In this document: piece after piece, positions 5,865 through 9,627 of the stretch
How positions within the stretch are numbered: position 1 is the stretch's first letter
Layout: each line of letters starts with the position of its first letter
Source: Paracoccaceae bacterium
GTDB taxonomy: Bacteria; Pseudomonadota; Alphaproteobacteria; Rhodobacterales; Rhodobacteraceae
Direction: 5' to 3'
NCBI GenBank assembly: GCA_019090405.1
Contig: JAHRVZ010000124.1
Span: forward strand, 1 to 9,627
Length of the DNA: 9,627 nt
Made by a program: the position numbers and the translations under genes
Notes under the pieces: generated by a model
What the model was told of the DNA's origin: nothing
The model's input: only the letters and a program-made list of their open reading frames with translations
Database searches by the model: none

Positions 5865-7658
5865 ATGGAAGAATATCGTGACAAGTTTCGAGCCAATAAA
5901 AGCCTGAGGTCGCAAGAGTGGTTTGATAATCCAAACAATCCGGGCATGACGGCTTTGTATCTTGAGCGGTATCAGAATTACACCTATTCACGCGAAGAAC
6001 TACAGTCGGGGCGGCCCATCATTGGTGTGGCTCAGACCGGTTCGGACCTTGCGCCCTGCAACAAAATTCATGTCTTTCTGATGGATCGGATCAAGGCAGG
6101 TATTCGTGATGGAGGGGGTATTCCGATGGAATTCCCGGTTCACCCCATTCAGGAAACCGGCAAACGGCCGACCGCGGCCCTTGATCGCAATCTTGCGTAT
6201 CTAAGCCTGGTCGAAGTGCTGCATGGTTATCCTTTGGATGGCGTCGTGCTGACAACGGGATGTGACAAGACAACACCGGCGATGCTGATGGGCGCGGCAA
6301 CCGTGGATATTCCGGCGATTGTGCTGTCAGGTGGTCCGATGCTGGATGGCTGGTGGAAGGGTGAATTGGCCGGATCCGGCGCTATCATCTGGGAAAGCCG
6401 CCGTTTGCTGGCTGAAGGCGTTATTGATTATGACGAGTTCATCAGCCGCGTTTGTGCATCGGCCCCATCGCTTGGGCACTGCAATACAATGGGGACAGCC
6501 AGTACGATGAATTCGCTGGCCGAGGCCTTAGGCATGAGCCTTGCGGGATGTGCGGCGATCCCGGCACCCTTTCGCGAGCGTATGGAGATGGCCTATGAAA
6601 CCGGGAAACGTGCGGTTGGCATGGTCAAAGAGGATTTAACGCCCTCAAAGATAATGACCCGCAAAGCGTTTGAAAATGCCATTCGCGTGAATACGGCGAT
6701 TGGCGGCTCGACCAACGCGCCGCCGCATTTACAGGCGATTGCGCGCCATATCGGTGTCGCGTTGCAGCTGCAGGACTGGCAGGAATTGGGCTTTGATCTG
6801 CCATTGCTGGTGAATATGCAGCCAGCGGGCAAATATCTGGGCGAAAGTTTCCACCGCGCCGGGGGCGTGCCAGCAGTGATGGGGGAATTGCATCACGCCG
6901 GGTTGTTGCATGGCGATGTGGTGACTGCGTCAGGAAAGACAATTGCTGAAAACCTTGATGGGCTGCGCAGTCAGGATAAGGATGTGATCATGACGGTGGA
7001 CAGCCCGCTGCGTGAAAATGCCGGTTTCCTTGTGTTGAATGGAAATCTGTTTGAGTCCGCATTGATGAAAACCAGTGTGATTTCCAAAGAATTTAAAGAG
7101 CTTTATCTGAACAGGCCCGGTTCTGAGAACATTTTTGAGGCCCGCGCAATTGTTTTCGATGGACCGGAACATTACCACGCGACGCTGAATGATCCCGATC
7201 TTGAGATTGATGCCAACTGTATTCTGTTCATGCGCGGGGCAGGCTGCATTGGCTATCCGGGTTCTGCAGAAGTGGTGAACATGCAACCGCCTGACGCGTT
7301 GTTGAAAGAGGGTGTCACACATCTTCCGACTGTGGGGGATGGGCGCCAATCGGGCACATCTGAAAGCCCGTCAATCCTGAACGCGTCACCTGAATCGGTT
7401 GTTGGTGGAGGATTGGCGTTGCTTAACACAGGAGACATGGTTCGGCTTGATCTGAATGCCTGTACATTGGATGCGCTGGTTGATGACACCGAATGGGCGC
7501 AGCGGCGTGTGGACTGGACGCCACCTGAGTTGCATCATCAAACGCCCTGGCAAGAGATTTACCGCGCCAGCGTTGGGCAATTGTCTGATGGCGGCTGTCT
7601 GGAACTGGCAACCAAATATCAGCGGATTCGACACGACCTGCCACGCGATAATCACTGA
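5865..7658 (+). CDS. IlvD/Edd-family sugar-acid dehydratase (D-xylonate dehydratase-like)
   Basis: Enzymes of this family use an iron-sulfur cluster and Mg2+ to dehydrate sugar acids or dihydroxy acids to 2-keto-3-deoxy products in the cytoplasm. The likely cluster cysteines are Cys65 (GSDLAPCN), Cys133 (TTGCDKT) and Cys206 (GHCNTMGTAS); Lys135 follows Cys133 as in family active sites. Later motifs include IGGSTNAPPH, NMQPAGKYLGE, FRAG-type HRAGG, GDGRQSGTSESPSILNASPE and a C-terminal TPWQEIYR. RSQEWFDNP, MTALYLER and IIGVAQTGSD strongly recall Caulobacter D-xylonate dehydratase rather than the valine/isoleucine enzyme IlvD. Substrate is not proven; L-arabonate or a related acid is possible. 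I chose ATG 5865 because AGGAG (5851-5855) lies 9 bases before it, giving 597 residues, close to the family length. Two in-frame ATGs at 5838 and 5841 would add up to 9 residues but lack a ribosome site. No other sugar-acid gene is visible alongside. Confidence 0.9.
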   Translation: MEEYRDKFRANKSLRSQEWFDNPNNPGMTALYLERYQNYTYSREELQSGRPIIGVAQTGSDLAPCNKIHVFLMDRIKAGIRDGGGIPMEFPVHPIQETGKRPTAALDRNLAYLSLVEVLHGYPLDGVVLTTGCDKTTPAMLMGAATVDIPAIVLSGGPMLDGWWKGELAGSGAIIWESRRLLAEGVIDYDEFISRVCASAPSLGHCNTMGTASTMNSLAEALGMSLAGCAAIPAPFRERMEMAYETGKRAVGMVKEDLTPSKIMTRKAFENAIRVNTAIGGSTNAPPHLQAIARHIGVALQLQDWQELGFDLPLLVNMQPAGKYLGESFHRAGGVPAVMGELHHAGLLHGDVVTASGKTIAENLDGLRSQDKDVIMTVDSPLRENAGFLVLNGNLFESALMKTSVISKEFKELYLNRPGSENIFEARAIVFDGPEHYHATLNDPDLEIDANCILFMRGAGCIGYPGSAEVVNMQPPDALLKEGVTHLPTVGDGRQSGTSESPSILNASPESVVGGGLALLNTGDMVRLDLNACTLDALVDDTEWAQRRVDWTPPELHHQTPWQEIYRASVGQLSDGGCLELATKYQRIRHDLPRDNH

Positions 7659-7720
7659 GCCAATTCACGATTGTCAGGATTGAGGGCAAGAAGATTTGGA
7701 AGGAAAAGTTCGTGAAATGA

Positions 7721-7740
7721 GACGGGCTTTGCAGCCCGTC
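7721..7740. terminator. Strong hairpin after the dehydratase gene
   Basis: GACGGGCT (7721-7728) pairs perfectly with AGCCCGTC (7733-7740) around a TTGC loop, 62 bases after the dehydratase stop. No T-run follows on the plus strand (ACGATATTCT), so intrinsic termination is uncertain; it may protect the 3' end of the mRNA. Confidence 0.5.
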
Positions 7741-7750
7741 ACGATATTCT

Positions 7751-7777
7751 CTGCCATTTTCCTTCAGAAAATAGCAG
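7751..7777. terminator. Second hairpin in the convergent intergenic region
   Basis: CTGC-C-ATTTTC pairs with GAAAAT-A-GCAG around a CTTCA loop: ten pairs with one C/A mismatch. The AT-rich arms put a T-run inside the stem on both strands, which suits bidirectional termination between the converging units. The function is inferred. Confidence 0.4.
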
Positions 7778-7782
7778 TCTGT

Positions 7783-7801
7783 GCCTCCGGCGGGAGTATT
7801 T
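7783..7801. repeat. GCCTCCGGCGGGAGTATTT intergenic repeat-like element
   Basis: CTCC (7785-7788) pairs with GGAG (7793-7796) around GGCG and is followed by TATTT. I recall CCTCCGGCGGGAGTATTT as a very common 3'-intergenic sequence in Rhodobacterales genomes, where it often follows genes like a terminator. It is the third of three consecutive hairpins here. Confidence 0.5.
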
Positions 7802-7990
7802 CTGACGAGAAGAACTTGGGGTTTCAGGTGTCTGTTGTGATTTGAAAGTCGCCAGCTGACACCGGATGCTCAGGCGCGGTGGTGATTTTGCAGGTATTGA
7901 TCCAAGATTGCTATTCGCGTCGTGCGGTAGATAATTTCAAAACTGGATTCTAGCGTGAAAACCGGCTGTCTTTACTGCCCGCCAACCTGT
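7802..7990. other. Remainder of convergent intergenic region, no gene seen
   Basis: This stretch separates the hairpin cluster from the stop of the DUF427 gene. Only very short frames are present, the longest tidy one being a 22-codon ATG frame at 7866-7934 without a ribosome site. No tRNA, repeat array or clear minus-strand terminator was recognised. Confidence 0.5.
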
Positions 7991-8335
7991 TTAGATTTGC
8001 TCGACCTTGATGCTGTCGCTAACACTGAATGCAAGGTGGTTTTTGATCTCGGCGACTGCATCAAGCGGCGTTTCATAGGTCCAGACGGCATTTTCTGATC
8101 TGCTACTACGGTTAACGATGCTGAAATAGTTTGCGTCGCCCTTATGAGGGCAATGAGTGGTCTTTTCGGTCCGTTCAAGCAGCGCCATCGCAATATCTTT
8201 GCGCGGGAAATAGATAACCGGGGGGAATTCGCCTTCGGTCAGTTCAAGCACGTTGGTGCTTTCACCCAAAATTGCCCCACCCGAGCGGATCGTCCATTTG
8301 CCACCTGGTTGGCGAATTTTGATATGATCAGCCAT
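7991..8335 (-). CDS. DUF427 domain-containing protein
   Basis: This small soluble protein of 114 residues is of the DUF427 type, whose biochemical role is not established. Family-type motifs are visible: IYFPRKDIAMALLERT (41-56), the cysteine/histidine segment THCPHKGDANYFSI (60-73), and a later Trp-Tyr pair in AVWTYETP (83-90). It fills the usual single-domain length and has no signal peptide or membrane segment. The ATG (8335-8333) is preceded on the minus strand by AAGGGG about 5 bases away. The stop of the upstream aminopeptidase lies only 20 bases before this start, so the two genes are probably cotranscribed; whether that implies a shared function is unknown. Confidence 0.88.
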   Translation of the reverse strand: MADHIKIRQPGGKWTIRSGGAILGESTNVLELTEGEFPPVIYFPRKDIAMALLERTEKTTHCPHKGDANYFSIVNRSSRSENAVWTYETPLDAVAEIKNHLAFSVSDSIKVEQI

Positions 8336-8355
8336 TGTGTCCCCTTACGCGCCAC

Positions 8356-9627
8356 TTACAAAGGCGCGGTTGCCGCATCCAACCATAGTTTCGCGGCACT
8401 GCCCACCCGCGGGGCGATCTTTTCCAAAACTTCTGCGTGATAGGCGTTCAGCCAGTCGCGCTCGGCCTGTGTCAACATGTCGGTTACAATCAACCGCCGG
8501 TCAATCGGTACAAAAGTCAGCGTGCGCCAGGTCAACATGGCGCGCGCGCTATCACCTCCGGGCACGTCGGGGGCGTCTTGCACCACAAGCAGGTTCTCGA
8601 TGCGGATGCCAAAGGCACCCTCGCGGTAATACCCCGGCTCATTTGACAGGATCATGCCGGGCAAAAGCGGCACATGGCTTATTTTGCTGAGCCTCTGGGG
8701 GCCTTCATGCACGCTTAGATAGGCGCCGACGCCATGGCCAAGCCCGTGATTGAAATCCTGCCCAGCCAGCCAAAGCGGCACCCGGCCAATTGCTTCGATA
8801 TCGCGGCCTGCCAGTCCAACAGGCCAGCGCAGCATCGACATATCAATCATACCTTGCAAAACGCGTGTAAAGGCGGCGCGTTCGCCATCACCGGCCGGGC
8901 CGATGGGAATGGTGCGAGTGATGTCAGTGGTGCCGTCAAGGTATTGACCACCGCTGTCCAGTACCAACAAGTGGCCGTTTTCAAGCTGCGCATCGGTTTC
9001 ATCGCTCACCCGGTAATGGATGATCGCGCCATTGGGGCCGGTGCCGGAAATGGTCTCAAAACTGATGTCTTGCAGGGCATTGTCGCGGCGGCGGAAGGCC
9101 TCAAGCTGCTTGACAACTTGCGTTTCGCTAATGGTTCCTGGGAGCTGCGCATCCAGCCAGCACAGCAATTCAACCATTGCCGCCCCATCGCGCAAATGGG
9201 CTGCTGCGCTGCCTTTGATTTCGGCGGTGTTTTTGCAGGCCTTTGGCAATGCACAGGGGTCACTGGCAAATACAGCTTTGTCGCCCAACGCGTCCGCAAC
9301 ACGTTGCGGGGCTGAATCTTTGTCGATTGCAATTGGGTCGGGTAATTGTGACAGAACATCCAGAAACTCTGCGGGGTCATGTGTGGTCACATCATCCCCA
9401 AACCAGTCTGCTATTTCGTTCAGCTTTTCTGCCGCAATGAACAGGTCAATCCGCGCATCATCATGCAGTATTGCAAAGCTATGTGCGACGGGATTGCGCT
9501 CAATGTCCGCGCCGCGGATGTTTAGCAGCCACATGATCGAATCCGGCAGCGTGATTGCGGCTGCGCGATGACCAGATTCGCGCAAACCCGCCGCCAGATG
9601 CGCGCATTTATCAGCGCTACTTTCCCC
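8356..9627 (-). CDS. pepP: Xaa-Pro aminopeptidase (aminopeptidase P, M24B), 5'-truncated by the window edge
   Basis: Aminopeptidase P removes an N-terminal residue that precedes proline, using two metal ions. The last 423 residues are visible; the frame is open to the right edge, reading SSADKCAHLAAGLRESGHR before TLPDSIMWLLNIRGADI, so the true start lies beyond 9627 and the TTG at 9585 is internal. All five pita-bread metal ligands are present: Asp in LVLDSGGQY (codon at 8958-8956), Asp in TTDITRT (8925-8923), His in GLGHGVG (8736-8734), Glu in SNEPGYY (8640-8638) and Glu in RIEN (8598-8596). The C-terminal TLTFVPIDRRLI...WLNAYH segment matches the extra C-terminal domain of the long (about 600-residue) bacterial class, not the shorter E. 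coli PepP. No signal peptide can be judged. DUF427 follows 20 bases downstream. Confidence 0.93.
   Translation of the reverse strand, partial: GESSADKCAHLAAGLRESGHRAAAITLPDSIMWLLNIRGADIERNPVAHSFAILHDDARIDLFIAAEKLNEIADWFGDDVTTHDPAEFLDVLSQLPDPIAIDKDSAPQRVADALGDKAVFASDPCALPKACKNTAEIKGSAAAHLRDGAAMVELLCWLDAQLPGTISETQVVKQLEAFRRRDNALQDISFETISGTGPNGAIIHYRVSDETDAQLENGHLLVLDSGGQYLDGTTDITRTIPIGPAGDGERAAFTRVLQGMIDMSMLRWPVGLAGRDIEAIGRVPLWLAGQDFNHGLGHGVGAYLSVHEGPQRLSKISHVPLLPGMILSNEPGYYREGAFGIRIENLLVVQDAPDVPGGDSARAMLTWRTLTFVPIDRRLIVTDMLTQAERDWLNAYHAEVLEKIAPRVGSAAKLWLDAATAPL

Noticed and set aside
5790..7906. The 11-mer ATTGATCCAAG occurs on both sides of the dehydratase gene (5790-5800 and 7896-7906).
   Set aside because: A few shared 11-mers are expected by chance in a window of this size, and the flanks show no longer duplication or mobile element.
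7866..7934. A 22-codon ATG frame after the hairpin cluster.
   Set aside because: No ribosome site, an upstream in-frame stop, and no recognisable sequence.
8734..9571. Long plus-strand open frames of 183 and 193 codons opposite the aminopeptidase.
   Set aside because: They are antisense shadows of a gene whose five metal ligands and domain order are intact.

Overview
The window reads as an ordinary chromosomal segment of an alphaproteobacterium, most likely a marine Rhodobacterales (roseobacter-type) species of moderate GC content. Three things point there: the ftsZ tail ending in EIPAFLRRQAN, the order ftsZ, lpxC, bamD, recN, and intergenic hairpins of a kind I associate with that order (CTCC-GGCG-GGAG followed by TATTT; GGTGGGT-TTC-ACCCACC). 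The taxonomic call is inference from recalled family sequences; no search was run.

Layout. Positions 3-104 are the last codons of ftsZ, closed by a clean Rho-independent terminator at 130-154. lpxC (320-1240, TTG start) follows behind a 165-base leader that carries a perfect 8+8 inverted repeat. bamD (1370-2221) encodes the lipoprotein of the outer-membrane beta-barrel assembly machine, and recN (2259-3908) follows closely, separated by a short hairpin. This left half is the cell-division, envelope and DNA-repair block. Next come a ClC-family chloride channel or antiporter (4028-5695) with substitutions at several canonical ion-pathway positions, and an IlvD/Edd-family sugar-acid dehydratase close to D-xylonate dehydratases (5865-7658). 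The dehydratase has its own promoter-like sequence and a GntR-like palindrome upstream.

The right end is on the minus strand: a DUF427 protein (8335-7991) downstream of, and probably cotranscribed with, an M24B aminopeptidase P whose N-terminus lies beyond the right edge (9627-8356). The two transcription units converge on a 332-base intergenic region (7659-7990) with three consecutive hairpins (7721-7801) and otherwise no recognisable gene.

How the genes relate: LpxC commits UDP-acyl-GlcNAc to lipid A, and BamD helps insert proteins into the outer membrane that lipid A builds. FtsZ drives division and RecN repairs double-strand breaks. The ClC protein, dehydratase and aminopeptidase/DUF427 pair have no evident functional tie to that block. 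I found no convincing new multi-gene system, mobile element, CRISPR array, tRNA or rRNA. The points worth a second look are regulatory (inverted repeat before lpxC, 16-bp-period repeats before clc, palindrome before the dehydratase) and the altered ClC motifs.
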